From positions 150,636-214,635 of the forward strand of contig JAKSZP010010596.1 of the NCBI GenBank assembly GCA_022478985.1: a stretch of DNA of 64,000 bases, in the 5' to 3' direction. Made by a program: the position numbers and the translations under genes. The notes beneath the pieces are model-generated. The model searched no databases. It had not been told where the DNA came from and worked only from the letters and a program-made list of their open reading frames with translations. This document shows, piece after piece, positions 1-12,196 of the stretch. Source of the stretch: Massospora cicadina (Eukaryota; Entomophthoromycota; Entomophthoromycetes; Entomophthorales; Entomophthoraceae). Every line of letters starts with the position of its first letter. Position 1 is the first letter of the stretch.

Positions 1-301
1 GATGAGTTTGAGGAGCTTGCATTTGCTGTAGACTGCTCATGTTGCAACGCCTCAAAGTGGCATTGTTTAACCTACATTACCCTAAACTAGAAGAAACCTA
101 AAGTAATTTTCTTGTTTGAAGAACTTATTAAATATGCCATGTTCCATCTTAGCCTAGTATATCAAGGTGATGCACACTGCATTCCTTATTGACAGAGTAT
201 AACCTTACATTCTTCACCTTCTTCCCCTTCTACCTACGACCCAACTCTCATTTTATTCACTATTTTGCATGCCTTAGGTCTCTAGAAGATGGTAAACCCC
301 C
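1..301 (+). pseudogene. SPSD repeat copy 1, 5' portion (gene-like repeat of unknown function)
   Basis: This stretch aligns by eye, in DNA and in translation, with 43294-43600. From base 1 it reads DEFEELAFAVDCSCCNASK, matching YEIEELAFGASCA in the second copy, and further on both share a VIFL block. The unit is cut at about 301 by the Gyp-A insertion and resumes at 33745, where it ends PSPSDITT-stop. The second copy ends SSPSDMAS-stop at the matching place. The copy begins outside the window and carries at least two in-frame stops. I do not recognise the protein family. It could be a dispersed host gene family or the coding part of an unrecognised mobile element. Confidence 0.55.
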
Positions 302-1065
302 TGTTAGATACCAGTTTATTGGACATAATAAAAAATAGTATTGATTGAAAAAAATTATTTGATAGAATTTACGCCTAGGCCCTCAGAAGGGGTTAAATAA
401 AACTCATTAATTTACTATACAGATAAATCAAAATTAGTGAGGTCAATTTTATACTAAGGAAAACTCCTCCAGAATGGCTTGAGCCAAAATTCCTTGGGAT
501 AGAATCTTGATTAGCTGATGTAGTGGATCATCAGAAATGAGATTAATTCTTCATTAGATGGCTTTTGAGGCTGTAAATTAAGCATACCATCAAAAGTGTA
601 CACATCTGAAATCTTCCCAAAGATCAACTCAGATGATATCAAATCTTATATGAATGTGTCATCTAAAAGTACATTTCCTACCTATAATATTATGCACAAA
701 GGCATTCATGAACCCAAATGTGCTACCCTTAGAGAAGCCTCCCATTCAGATAGCCTCCCTTCTATAGTTTATATTTGATTTCTTACCTTTATAGGGACTA
801 AATTGTTTCTAGTAACATATAGATACCTCAAAATTATATTCTAATAAAGTTACGCCTTTTATTCTATATCTCTGTTTTGATGACATTACTTCTATAATTC
901 AATTTGCCTCTTACCATAGAATGGATACTTTAATTTCCAGGAACCAAATGGACTCGGCCACCCTTAAAATAAAAAAGATTTGAATAAATCTTAGACCAAA
1001 GCAAGTGTTGACTGTCAGACTCTTGGGTATAGAATCATTGAGCCTCTCAAAAAAGTAGCCCTACA
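302..1065 (+). repeat. Gyp-A 5' LTR
   Basis: It begins tgttagata and ends ccctaca, just before the primer-binding site. It aligns along its length with 32979-33744. Shared blocks include the acgcctag motif near the start, the 'cttgagccaaaattcc' block in the middle and the 'ttgactgtcaggc' type block near the end. The two LTRs are clearly diverged, with many substitutions and small indels, so the insertion is old. Confidence 0.8.
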
Positions 1066-1068
1066 GGT

Positions 1069-1086
1069 TGGTGCTCACCAGAGGGG
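1069..1086 (+). other. Gyp-A primer-binding site
   Basis: TGGTGCTCACCAGAGGGG starts three bases after the LTR end. The same motif follows the 5' LTRs of Gyp-F (47380), Gyp-E (50291) and, on the other strand, Gyp-D (ending at 61420). It is therefore a primer-binding site conserved between families. The primer tRNA was not identified. Confidence 0.7.
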
Positions 1087-2290
1087 ACACAGCCGTCACA
1101 CAATGTTATTTTCATTTTTATGATAACACCATAGAATATAATTTTATCAATAGTAAAACCCGCTGGGTGCAAAATAGAAATGGTGAAGATGATGACCAAA
1201 TGGTAATTCTGCCATTGGTAACATTAGAAATAGTATAAGAAAATCCATTGGATACCCTAAAATATCAATGTCTAACCTGCATTACATGAAAAGTGGTAAG
1301 AGAACTAACTTGAGGAATCATAAATCCAGGTGAACGAGTCAGCCACAAAAGGAATTATCCGTGGACAGGATTTTTATGAATTTATTTGAAGCTTATGTTC
1401 TCCCAGAGACATGTGTCTTAAGCGCAAATTTCTACAGATATATTATGTGGCTTGTATAACCAACACTTTATTATATCATTCAATTATCAGGATTCCATAG
1501 CAAGGAACTCCTTCATCATTTAATATTCAAATACCTACAGATGGACTATGAACAGGTATATAATTTAGCTTCACAAAATATAGGGGATGTACAGTGACAG
1601 ATTAAAGCAAATGATTTATATCATTTAACTTTATATCAAATGGGGACCACTGATTCCATAGTTATCAAGTATATGGAGAAAGCTAAGGAACTTTTCAGAA
1701 AGGACATTGTGGAGTCTAACAAAAAGGACCCAGAGACTATTTGAAATTTATAACCAAGAGCTTTTACAGTAAGACGCTGAAGCCCGTGGTGAATTGGCAG
1801 ACCATGTTTCTACTAGCTGTCTTAATGATAAAGAATAAATTAAGCTCCTCAGATTTCAAATAGGGCTTTCTTTAAAATAAATTGCTGAAATTGAAGCCCA
1901 ACAAACCTCAAAGGCACAAATTACTACCTCAGAACCATATATTTTGAGTAGACCATGTTGGGAAGGACCTGATATCCCTTACAGCACAGGTGGTTACTCA
2001 CTCAATTGCTGAATGACTCAACAAATTGGAGAGTGATATAAGAAAAAAATAAGGTATCTTTGAAGACTCTAACCAAATTTATTTCCATCTCAATGAGGCC
2101 AAGCAGCATACAAAAGTCCTCATAGAAAAGCTAAAAGCCAAAGTAGACAACCTTTCTAAAGCGCTAAATGTCAAGAGATGAAGGAGGACTTAAATCGGAG
2201 CATTAGATTGTTCAAGAAAGAAAAAAATTCAACAAACTTTCCAATCTACCTCTCATCAGCAAATTAATGCTCTCTAGACATTCGCTTTTG
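1087..2290 (+). pseudogene. Gyp-A leader and gag, N-terminal part (degenerate)
   Basis: Leader plus gag remnant with many stops. The best preserved part (about 1985-2180) reads as a heptad-rich coiled coil, including HLNEAKQHTKVLIEKLKAKV. This matches the position of the coiled coil in the Gyp-G gag (FKDRFTKFQDSADIMIHQID). Retrotransposon Gag proteins form the virus-like particle, and N-terminal coiled coils are common in them. The frame is broken by LINE-a at about 2295 and the gag core resumes after 14738. The assignment rests on position, coiled-coil character and the downstream gag core. Confidence 0.5.
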
Positions 2291-2296
2291 TATCTA
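2283..2296. repeat. LINE-a candidate target site duplication, left copy
   Basis: cgcttttgtatcta resembles ggcgtttgttatcta at 14738-14752, with one substitution and one indel. These are the two flanks of LINE-a. The match is imperfect, as expected for an old insertion, and could be partly chance. Confidence 0.4.
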
Positions 2297-2562
2297 TTTT
2301 ATTTAACTGAGGTAATCCTACCAGGAGACAGACAATACCGATATATGTAATGGGATAGGGGGAGGTGAAGTATAGCAAGATTTAGGCACACCAGAGTAGA
2401 TAAGCTACCCCTGTTGCCAGCCAGTACCACCAGGTATAGGGGTTGAATGCCTTACTCTGAAGGGTTTTCCCTTGTTATGGAGCAGGTGTGGAGGAAGGGG
2501 TCTATATGCAGAAACCAGATTGGGAACCATAATTCAACAAGTTGTTGTTGATTCAGCCTCAT

Positions 2563-3570
2563 TTATCCGTATAGCCAGGCTTGAAAGTGTTCCAGTAGGT
2601 GTAGGTGAAATCTGATGATTGTCACATGGATGGTGGGTATAGATCCCTTAAAGGCATCCAGTGCTATGATGTGGATTGTCCACATTGCAATGGCGACTAT
2701 AAGGGAGTGGAGTGTGGATGGTATCAGAGATTCAAGTTGGAGTGCAAGGAGGCTTCTGGAGATTGACAGCTCCTGGTCATTCTGGGTTCTTAACAGATGC
2801 GCAACTTCTAGCCATATGGCTTCAGATGGGGGGCATGCTTCAAGGCGGCGATGCATAATGCCATCCCCTCCACATACTGCACACGCTGCATGAAGAGAAT
2901 TGAGCGATCTGCTGTTCTGTAGGTTCCTCTGAGGCAACGCCAGGTGTTAGCTATTACCCTTGGCTGGAGGAGTAAGACGTGTTAGCCCCCATATTTCCTT
3001 CTGTGTTGTGAGATTGTATGGGATGTCTAAAACATCTAGATAGTCAATTATTATTATTAATGGGGCCACATCATGTGTGTCCCTCTGAGGGTGATCCTCT
3101 GGTTTCCTTAGCGTGAAGTGAGCTCTGGGCCTTCCCCTTCCATGACTAGTGCCTGTGAGAGTGACGGTCCACCCTATGTGCCAAATGGTGTGGAGGAGGC
3201 GTTTGAAGTTGAGGGTGGTTCCATGCGGGCCTGCTTTGTTGGGGCAGTTTGCAAGGTATATGAGCATGCTGGATGGGTTGTGTGGGTTGGATAGTTTGAG
3301 AGCCTGTGCAAAGTTGGCCCTCGCCGCTCTGGACCAGTGTTGTTGTGGGAGGTCTGGGGCTAGGACTTCCTTTATCCAGGTGCCCAATATGCAGTTGTCA
3401 TGGACCTCAAAGTCTATTAAGCCCATGCCTCCGCTGGAGTGTGGGCTGAAGAAAGTTACCACCCATACAAGTGGCTGAAACCCAGGCCACAGCCATCCCT
3501 GGATAAGTGCGCGGATTGAGGATATGAATTTAGGTGAGAAAGAGATCGCATGTGTGGGGAACCAAATCAT
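2563..3570 (-). pseudogene. LINE-a ORF2, C-terminal region with CCHC motif
   Basis: Two open segments (3570-2947 and 2937-2563, both on the - strand) encode the region downstream of the reverse transcriptase. The first carries GGMGLIDFEV, the typical GG(L/M)GL motif found after the thumb in LINE ORF2 proteins. The second carries CAVCGGDGIMHRRLEAC, a Cys-Cys-His-Cys motif with C-X2-C-X6-H-X5-C spacing that is a usual C-terminal feature of LINE ORF2. LINE-b has the equivalent region at 27695-26850. No RNase H domain was recognised. Confidence 0.8.
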
Positions 3571-3899
3571 TGGGAGGATGAGTAAGTTAGCAACAGTTAC
3601 TCACCCCATTAGTCCTGGGGATCTTCCCTTGAGGGAGGCGATGCATTTGGATCCCGCTGTAGTAGATTGTTATCAATTGTCTCATTGGCATACCACCCTG
3701 TTTTCAGCCATATCCCAATGTAGCGGACAGGGATGGTTGTAGGAGGTGATGAGAAGGGTAGGCTGAGTGGGTTGTTTCTTCATGGGGGCTGTGAGTTTTG
3801 GGTGTAGTGGCCCACGTGTTAGTGTATTTGCCTAGGAGGATTATTTCCATTTTTCTTTTATTGAGCGACGCGTTGCTCACAATGGAATATTCCTCTAGG

Positions 3900-4900
3900 G
3901 TGCATTCCAGATGTAAGGCATCATTTTGTTAGCTATACCTGTCACACAGTCATCCGCAAAGTCTAGTATCTTAACAGTTGGCTGGCCTTAAGCATTAAAT
4001 CCAATGAGGCGTGAGTAGTAACGCAGAGGAGTGGATCAAAGCTGAAGTTGTACAGTAGTGGGATAAGGAGGTCCCCTTGTTTGAGCCCTCTGCATGGTGT
4101 GATCTTGTTGGTTAGAAAACCAGGGCCGCATACAGCCATTGATGCGGATTCTGTAAGGAGCATCGCCTAGTTTATGATTCTTGGTGGGAGTTTGAAGTTG
4201 ATTAGGCATTCCTTTAGGTAAGGCAAACTAACGCGGTCATATGACTTCTCCTGGTCTAGGAATACTAGGGCTCCAGTTGCTTTGGACTGGAATATGTTGG
4301 CAATGGAGTGTATATTGGTCCAGATTAATTGCCCTTGCATGAACCCAAACTGATTGGGTGACAGGACTTTGGAGGCTATTGTGCCTAGTCTGGTTGCTAA
4401 AATTTTGTAAGTAATTTTTATCAATGTTAGAGAGTGCTATCAGGCGCCAGTTGGCCAGGTCCAGTATGTCGCCCTTCTAAAACAGGGTTATGACATAGGA
4501 GTCCTGGCTACCAGCTAGGAGGCGTGTCTCCAGCAGGCACTGGTACATTGATGCCAAGAGGAGGGGGGCGATTTGCTTGAAGTCATATTGTAGAATTCGT
4601 AGGGTATCCCATCAGGCCCTGGGCATTTCCTACGTGGTGCACTGCAGACTGTGTCCCAGAACTCCACCTGTGTGATTAGATTTAGGAGGTTATAGTCCAG
4701 CGGCGCACTCTGTATTCTGGAGGTGTGTATAATTTTTTTTATTTTTGGGAGTCAGATGGGGTGTCACAATATAGTACGGTGTAATAGCGGTGTATTTCCG
4801 CCTTGACCTCCACTGGGTCAGTTGCCACGGTGCCATCATCTTTGCGGACCTGTGTGCATGTAGGTAGGTTGCCTAGGGAGTGGTATTGGTGCAAGTAAAT
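3900..4900 (-). pseudogene. LINE-a ORF2, reverse transcriptase domain
   Basis: The reverse transcriptase core reads on the - strand. The segment 4424-4167 has QFGFMQG and FLDQEKSYDRV, equivalent to the conserved LINE motifs (Q.GF..GR and D.EKAYD.V). The catalytic FADD motif is intact at 3949-3960, in the context LDFADDCVTG. In a working LINE this domain copies the element RNA at nicked chromosomal DNA (target-primed reverse transcription). Here the frame is broken between motifs by frameshifts and stops. Confidence 0.8.
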
Positions 4901-4959
4901 GCCAAACAGGTTTCACCTTCTTTCTATGAACTTACCTTTTCTTGATACCTTGAATCTGT

Positions 4960-6305
4960 GCTTGTGTTCAAAGATGAGGGCGTTTAGGCGGGCGTATATT
5001 TCCTGCTCCCCCAGTTGGGGCTATAACCAGACTTTGGGGTATAAGCTTGAGGTGGTCCTGTTTTGCCAAGGTGCGCCTAATTGTGGCTGTGTCAGCGGTG
5101 TACTTATGCAAGGTGAGATGGCGAGTTTTACTATTAGTTTGGCTTTGAAATTTGCCCAGGTTTTGATGGGATCCAATATGAATGGGGTTGCTAATTTTGG
5201 GTTCAAGCCTCACTTTGGACCCAGTCAAATATTTGAAGCAATTTTATGTTCTCTGGGTGTAGCTTCCTCCAAATCGATGCCTGTGTGGGAGTTTGGGTTG
5301 GTGAGAGCTGCACCAAAATGAGTCAGTGGTTAAAGAAATTAATTTTTTTTGAGAAGTTAGAGATGTTTGAGCTATAAGTTTTTCAGGGCAAGGTTGTAGT
5401 CAATGCAGCTCATTGAGATGAGCGTCCTCACGTATGTTGGAGCAGGTCATGTGGGGAAGGAGTGGTGACCTGGGGGAGGGGATCATGTGGGCCAAGGGAT
5501 GCCTTCATTGCACAGAATTTGATGTGTCCCAGTGGGTATCCACTGGGGTTAGGCCATCAGTCCGTGTTGGGGTTAATCAAGCAGTTGTAGTCGCCCAACA
5601 GGATGGTATCTGGTGGGAGGGTGAGTGTTGGGACAATTTTTAGGAATTGTTTCCTCTTGGCTGCAGTGCACGGTGCATAGATGCATGCTATTAAGATTGT
5701 GTCCTCTTGGCTTGCAATCATTGCTACCAGGATGCAGCTGTGCAGATATGAAGAAGAGTTAGTGTTTTTTAATTTTTTGTTATTTCAGATAACCACCCTG
5801 CAGTGGGACATCCATACCAATAGGGATGGTAAGACCCTTGCTGACCAGGATCCCTCTTCCCCCTGTAGACAGTGGGTTTCTTGGATGGCCAAGATATTTA
5901 CAGAGCTTTTCACAGGAAGTCAAGATTTTTGTCTTGGGACGCTTGAGCCCTGGCTCTCACGATATTTGATATCCCTATTGACACTGAGATGCCTGTGGCA
6001 CCTCAGGAGCAGTTGGGAGGGCCATCTGGCCCTAATCCAGCACGCATATTCTAGTACTGTTCCGTGTCATTGGGACAATCCACTCTGTGTCATTGTCCAA
6101 TCCCTTACCCTGTGCTGATTTCGCGTGGGTCTTGCAGTTTTTAGTATTTGAGTCAGATTTTCCCGTTCATGAATCATGGTGCTTTAATGCGGTGTGCTGA
6201 TTTTTTCTGTGGGTGTGGGGTTCAAATTTTATGATTGGGTCTCACATTTTCGCCCATAATGGAGCTTAAATCTCCTATTAAGTCCACTTGATTGATACCA
6301 TATGG
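4960..6305 (-). pseudogene. LINE-a ORF2, N-terminal APE-type endonuclease and linker
   Basis: On the - strand, NILAIQETHC (5870-5900) carries the catalytic Glu motif of APE-like endonucleases. It is followed by CIYAP and GDYNCLINP (about 5575-5600), equivalent to the family's Y.P and GD(F/Y)N motifs. The linker to the reverse transcriptase lies at 5228-4968. The endonuclease would nick the target DNA to start insertion. Compared with LINE-b there is extra, stop-rich sequence between the ORF1 stop (about 6306) and the QETH motif. Confidence 0.75.
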
Positions 6306-7068
6306 TTATTCAGTTAAGTTGTTGAGAAAATTTTCATCTTGGGCATTCTGCTCTGATTGAGTAGCTTGGTTAATTACCTGCATGTCCTCCTCAGCTTGTG
6401 CATCCTGTTCTGATTGATTGGCTCGTATGATTTCCTTAATGTCCTCCTGAATTTCGCCAGGGTCAATGGAGGAGGTCGTGAGTGATGCAGCCTTGGCTGC
6501 TGCCCACTTGTGGGACTTCTGTACCATTTTTCGTAGTTTGGGTGATACTGGGTCTATGAGGATGTTTTGCTTATTCTCTCCCCAGAGGAAGTGGTGGTTG
6601 GTGTCAATTTTTTGGTGAAGTATTCATCATCTTCATCCATGGCATTTTTGCAGAAGAATGGGGCTAAAATGCCCTCCTTCATGGGGCATGCATGTTCCTT
6701 GTGCCCCAATGCAGTGCAGTGGTTGGAGATAGGCGGTGTGCATTCTGGTGTGATGCAGAATGCCTTTGACACTTCCCCACCTGGGAGGTGACACAATACT
6801 GTGCATGGGTTTCTTATGAGGTCTGTGGCCACATCAGGGATTGGGTTGATCATGGCGATTGCCTTTCCTGTGCACAGGCTCAGCATCAGATGAAACTTCT
6901 ATAATTCAAGTTTTTTAATTTCTCCATAGATTTCAAGTCCATTTCAGAGCTCCTCCTCAATTACCTTGCAGGGAAGGTTGGTAGAGAGCAAGTCAAAGAA
7001 GATAAACAAAGTGTTCGCTCTGTTCCATTTGGTGCGCACAGTGCGCACAATTCATTTACCTTAGAGAG
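6306..7068 (-). pseudogene. LINE-a ORF1, C-terminal part
   Basis: Open segments 6886-6554 and 6527-6306 (- strand) match the second half of LINE-b ORF1, including a shared CTGKAIA block. The knuckle reads SNHCTALGHKEHAC where LINE-b has CTHCDAFGHKAHAC, so the first zinc-binding Cys is now Ser. ORF1 proteins of LINEs bind the element RNA. The frame is interrupted at 7068 by Gyp-G and the N-terminal part lies at 14256-14640. Confidence 0.75.
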
Positions 7069-7879
7069 TGTTGAATTTTCAGTCTATTGAGGATGACTGG
7101 TTCTTCTTATGCGGTAAGACGGAGTTTTGAATGTCTATTGTATGAAGACAACAGTTCATATGGTGACTATAATTAAGATATAACTCCTTGGTAATTTTAT
7201 TTGAAGTTGTATTATTCTGTCATTACTTAGATGATGGCACGCTGCCCTGATTTTCCTGATCCCAAGTAAATCCTTGACTTAATACAATGTAAAGTATTAA
7301 TAAAAAAGCTTATAAATTAAATTATAGAACTTTAGGAAGATTTGCTTTTTTTATTAGTATTAACTTGGGATAATTTATAGGGCTCAGTGTTCATCACATC
7401 TAACCCATGACGCCTCAATTTCAATGGCACTTGGCCAGAGAAAGTAAAGAGTTCATCTGAGGGTCTACAATCCATTCAACTTGAGATATCCCAAACGTCT
7501 CAGAGTCAGTCTCAAACTCAGACATATACTCAAGACAGCGTTTCTAACGTGTCTGCAAATAGCAGAACTGATACTCATCTCAAGCAATTGGTAGCACATA
7601 CCAAGGTGATTTGTACCACTAATTAGTAATTAATTTGATCAAAAGCTTGATTGAAATTAAAAACTAATTTTGACATAGACCAAAAAAGCCCACGTGCCTG
7701 AGTTCTTTAGTCAGCTATTTTTATAGGTCTTACTAAACCAACAAATCCCCCATGCCCATGTCATCATAGTAAAATATCATTAAGTGTAATTGCTAGGCCA
7801 CAAATCCCAAGATCAGATATACTTAGGGTATTTTTGATTTATAATTACTGACAATTTATATCCAGTCAACCATTCAATA
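7069..7879 (-). repeat. Gyp-G 3' LTR
   Basis: 811 bp and colinear with 13445-14255. On the + strand it starts tgttgaattt and ends ccattcaata; the other copy ends caaca. It lies next to the polypurine tract at 7880-7896, which marks it as the 3' LTR of a - strand element. Confidence 0.93.
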
Positions 7880-7896
7880 ATTCCCCCTCCTTGACT
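7880..7896 (-). other. Gyp-G polypurine tract
   Basis: On the - strand this reads aaggaggggga directly before the 3' LTR. It is the usual primer site for plus-strand DNA synthesis in LTR retrotransposons. Confidence 0.7.
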
Positions 7897-8329
7897 GGAT
7901 AAAAGAGGAGGTATTCGTTTTCTCTTGGTCACAACCTCCAGTTTTTTCTCAACCCTTCAGAATAGGATGCTACGTTAATAGCTGAATGCTACAGTTAGTT
8001 CATGTATTTGAATTCATTTCTTCTATGCCTGCTGAGGCTCTAGCAATCTTTGGCAATCTTGAACTGGCCCCCTTGTCTTTAATTTCACTCTTCTCCCCTC
8101 CTGAAGATGAGTTTCCTATTTTCAACAATGACGAGGTCACATCTTCAAAAAAATATTTATAATTTACTTATTTCTTAACTTTTCTATATTCTTATAACTT
8201 TAAATTATTACTGATATTATTATACATTATTTAATATACCTTTCTCTTATTTTAATTTTTCTTTTTTTTACTTTATTATTATATTTTTTTATTCTTTACA
8301 ATACAGATGAAGGAGCTTAGCGTGTACTT

Positions 8330-9204
8330 GATTCACAACCCAGCCGCCTTGATCCTTTATGGTATATACGTCTTTAGATGATTTATCCAATACAATAAAT
8401 GGACTTTTCTCAAAGCGAGGCAAGCTTGTGCGCGCAGCTTGCGCTATGAGTAATACAATATACTACTAAGTTTCCCACTTTAAATTTAGTAACTGCTGCT
8501 CAATTAGTGTCGTCATAGCTCTTTTGACTAGTTTTTAACTAATCAAGTTTTGGTAAGCATCAGATTACAACCTGATTAAGGTCTTTGCTAGCTGCTCAAC
8601 ATAATTATTTGGGCTAATTGCTTCAGTTGAACTGAATATTGAATATAATAATGGAGGCAGAGATGTTTGTATACCATACAGAAGTCAAAATGGAGAGTGG
8701 CCAGTACTGCTGTGGTGTCCAATATTGTATGCAAACATGGTAGCACTAATAGAGGCAGCCCATTGTGAAGGCGCTAAGACTGCGTTTTTGCGTAAAATGC
8801 CAACTAGAGTGCCATTCACTAGCTCTACCATACCATTAATCACAGGATGGTATGGTGTTGATAACACTCCTTTGATAGACATCAACTCATTTATCCGTTG
8901 TACCATCTGAGCAGTAAAATTTGTGCCATTATCCGTAAAGATCTTATGTGGACATCCTTGAGTGTAAATTATATTATTCATAATGAACTTGGTAGTAGTT
9001 AAGGCCCCAATGTCTCAGATTGCTTTTGCTTCCACCCATTTTGTTAGATGGTTGATAGCAACAATTATATATTTGTTGCCTAGGTTGCTCACAGGCAAAG
9101 GGCCAACTATATCTATCAATATGGTATGTCAAGCCCAGTTGGGTTTGATTAAACAATACTTCACATCCAACTTCATAGGTTTTGTAATTTGGCAAGAATA
9201 GCAT
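8330..9204 (-). pseudogene. Gyp-G integrase
   Basis: The two main open segments (9204-8974 and 8981-8685) carry the integrase catalytic core. The - strand translation shows the first Asp in DIVGPLP, the second in TDNGTNFTA and the Glu in NGMVELVNG, so the DDE triad is present. In a working element this enzyme inserts the cDNA. A frame change separates the halves near 8980. The weak C-terminal region, about 8684-8330, is mostly stop-containing. No chromodomain was seen. Confidence 0.85.
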
Positions 9205-9265
9205 TTGTCAAATACATCTTGAATATCAAATCGCATTAAATCCCAATAGTAATTTGATGAATCAA

Positions 9266-9990
9266 TTATAGCGTTTTGGTTAATCCTCCATGCCCCAAAG
9301 CCTTGTGCACTTGTGTAATAATTTCCATTTGGTTGGAAGGTTTTGGGAAAATTTGATGCTGCCCATTGGGCCTGAGCTTGTGTAAAACTCCATTCTGATA
9401 TTCAGTGTCAGTTAATGCTTTTTTGATTGCTTTTTTCACTTTAGTTGGCTCGTCCTCATATTTCCAGTTAATCATCTTTTCATGAAGTTCATCAGCTAAA
9501 CTGCTCAGGACAGCTACAATAGGAAGTCTCAATAATCCATCTGCACTTTGATGGGCCTCCCCAGCTCTATGAATAATTTCATAATCATATGCTTGTAATT
9601 TCAAAGCCCAGCGGGCTAAACGTTCTTTAGGTTCCTTGAGGTTATAGAGCCATCTTAACGAGCTGTGATCCATTACTACTTGAAACTTGGTGCCATGAAT
9701 GTAAACTCAAAATTGTTTACATGCATAGATTATGACTAAACACTCTCATTCAGTCACTGTATAATTATGCTCATACTTATTCAGCGTCCTGCTGCAATAA
9801 GTGACTGGATGCTCCTCATCATCCTCCCCAATCTAAGATAGCACACCCCCAATCGCAGTCAATGAGGCGTCAGTTTGTATGATAAAAGGCCTACTGAAAT
9901 CTGGATATTGAAGGATAGGCACAGAGCTCATTCTGGTTTTCAAAGCCTCAAAGGCCCGTTGGCATTCTTCTGCCCAGAAAGATCGAACTT
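9266..9990 (-). pseudogene. Gyp-G RNase H
   Basis: The open segment 9673-9266 includes MDHSSLRWLYNLKEPKERLA, the C-terminal part of the Ty3/gypsy RNase H. Upstream on the - strand are TDASLTAIGGVLS (first catalytic Asp, about 9865) and the catalytic Glu block, which is broken by one stop (VTE-stop-ECL). The order after the reverse transcriptase is normal. This enzyme degrades the RNA strand during cDNA synthesis. Confidence 0.85.
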
Positions 9991-10976
9991 CTCCTTGCAG
10001 CAAATGGAATAGGGGCTCAGCAATCCTCGTGAACCCTTCTACAAATCTTCAATAGTACCCTACCATGCCTAAGAACACTTGAACATCCCTCATACTCATC
10101 GGAGGTTGCATCTTGTTGATTGCCTCTACCTTTTGAGGTTGATGCCGTAAGCCTTTGGCGTCAATAATGAACCTGAGGTATTTCAATTGTTCTTTATTGA
10201 ACTGACATTTTCTAGGTTTTATCTTTAGATTAGCCTTCAACAGTCATTCAAACACTTGTTCATGGTGCTCCAAATGTTCGGAAAATGTTTGTGAAAAGAC
10301 ATTAAAATCACCATCTAGTACTAAAAAAAGACATTAAAATCATCCAAATAAACCAGTACACAGGATAATTTAAGATCCCCCAAATTTGTGTCCATTGCTC
10401 GTTGAAAAGTTGCTGGCACATTGCACAGCCCCTGTGGCATGCGCGTCAGTTGAAATAGTCCTTGAGTAGCAATTATTGCGCCCTTCTCCTGCTCCTCTTG
10501 AGGCAGTTCAATTTACCAATATCCTGAGATAAGGTCCATTGCAGTAAAGTTTTTGCCCCTCCCAGACGATCCAAAGCATCATCAATTCTAGGCAACAGAT
10601 AGGAATCCTTTTTTGTAATGGCATTTGGGCGTCAATATTCAATCACAACTTGATTGCTGCCATCTTTTTTCTTTACAATTAAAACTGGACTGGCCCACGG
10701 GCTTTTGGATGGAACTATCATTCTGATTTTTAGCAATTTTTCTAGCTCTTCGCCGACTATTTTAACACTAGCCCTGGGGCGCCGGATTGGCCTCATTCTA
10801 ATAGGTGCATGGTCCCCAGTGTCAACGAAATGCTGGACTCCTTTTGCACAACCTAAATCTTGATCATCTTTGGCAAAAATTTCGGAATATTGTTCAAACA
10901 ACTCTGGTGCTTTATCCTTCTGTTGTTCTGATAATCTGGTAAATGATTCTTGAGGGATTACAGTATGTGCCCCCAA
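9991..10976 (-). pseudogene. Gyp-G reverse transcriptase
   Basis: The segment 10976-10632 holds the N-terminal part (LGCAKGVQHFVDTGDHAPI, then [20 protein letters not shown]). The fingers and palm continue to YLDD, intact at 10339-10350. Just after it (10294-10344) a 32-bp direct duplication containing gacattaaaatca shifts the frame. The conserved KIKPRKCQF and VQVFLGMVGYY blocks follow (10240-10049). The enzyme copies the element RNA into cDNA. Loss of frame right after the active site would truncate the protein. Confidence 0.88.
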
Positions 10977-10999
10977 GGGTTTTGTTTGGTAAGCCTAGC

Positions 11000-11800
11000 T
11001 TGGATAAATCACCAAATTCAATGGCTGATTTTAATTCATTCCTTGAAAACAGATGCACGAATGTAACCACTTGATATTTATTGCCCTTAATAGTTTGGCT
11101 GGTCAGATTTTCTAATAGGACATCAATTTCTCATGCCCTGGTATAAGTATTCCAGGTGCCACACAAGGTTCCATATGAGAGCAATGCCACGGGGACATAA
11201 CCTCACCATATAGTCCTTCTGGAATATCCAGCGTGGTCTTGGTCTTCATAACCAGTTGATGGCCTGGAGCTATTGTCACATCCTTGTTCACACGTAGGGG
11301 TATTCCTCGATTTTTTTATAGCATTTGGCATAGAACAGCTTTGATTTCCCCGTTGAATATATCCTAACAGTATTATTCCCATTGGCATAAGATATATTAA
11401 TAAAGTTTTGATGACGGCTTGCAGGCTTCATATTGTCATGAGAATAATAAATTGGAAGTGATTGGCCTAAAATCACTAAGACGTTTTCTTTAAAAGTGCA
11501 TAAGATCCCATAGGTCCTTAAAAAACTCATTTTATTTAAGATGTCATAATTGGTGTTTGGAAGCACTATTGCGGGTGCTGCTACTACTAAAGCTCTAAAT
11601 AGCAGTGGCAAGGCGCTGTAAGCTCATTCACTCTTAGTGCTGTTGAAGCCTGCGGTTCCATACTCTCTATGATGGTCAATGTCCGGCACAATTTTCAGTT
11701 TCTTCACCAACTTCATGAAAACAATGTTTACAGGTGCTCGATATTAACAATAGCAACAACTTTGATCTTGTTAACAGAATATCCACATAAGTGCACTCAG
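11000..11800 (-). pseudogene. Gyp-G aspartic protease
   Basis: The segment 11611-11288 starts with APAIVLPNTNYDILNKMSF, which matches the protease C-terminal half of Gyp-C and Gyp-D (IVLPNSNYDLLIGT). Upstream (about 11770-11690) is the region that should carry the D-(T/S/M)-G catalytic loop. It now reads AIVNIEHL, so the catalytic Asp and Gly are lost. The family shares a YGTAG...SE.AYSALPL block, which is present here. The enzyme would process the Gag-Pol polyprotein. Confidence 0.75.
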
Positions 11801-12196
11801 TTTAGTAGATATTGATAGAATTTACTAAGTGAATATGTGATAATCCAGAGAATTAAGAGTGTTCTTCAGAGTATTTCCAATTCTAGGACATTCATGGATG
11901 AATTTATCAAAAGGCATTGCTATATTGACCCCTTTCAGATTTGGGGTATTGGATGCATTGCTTGGACCTTCTAAGGAATATTTTTAATTATTTGTTGCAC
12001 ATATGGTTTAGCTACTACTTCAGAGGCCTCAGGTCTGACAACCTTACTCTGAGAGTGAGTTACAAAATGTACATTTGTAGAATCTTCATTAGGTACTAGA
12101 TTGGAATTTGTTTCATTGTTAAGCAAGGCCCTGTGGCCTGCATTTTCTTGTCAATCAGGTGGGACTGGTTTTTCTGGAACATAGAGCGTCCCGCAT

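Noticed and set aside
2615..3478. Long + strand frames over LINE-a
   Set aside because: They lie antisense to the ORF2 C-terminal region, which carries the recognisable GGMGL and CCHC motifs; the + frames show none.
4899..6118. Two + strand frames of 140 and 145 codons
   Set aside because: The - strand here encodes endonuclease motifs (QETH, YAP, GDYN), so these frames are shadows.
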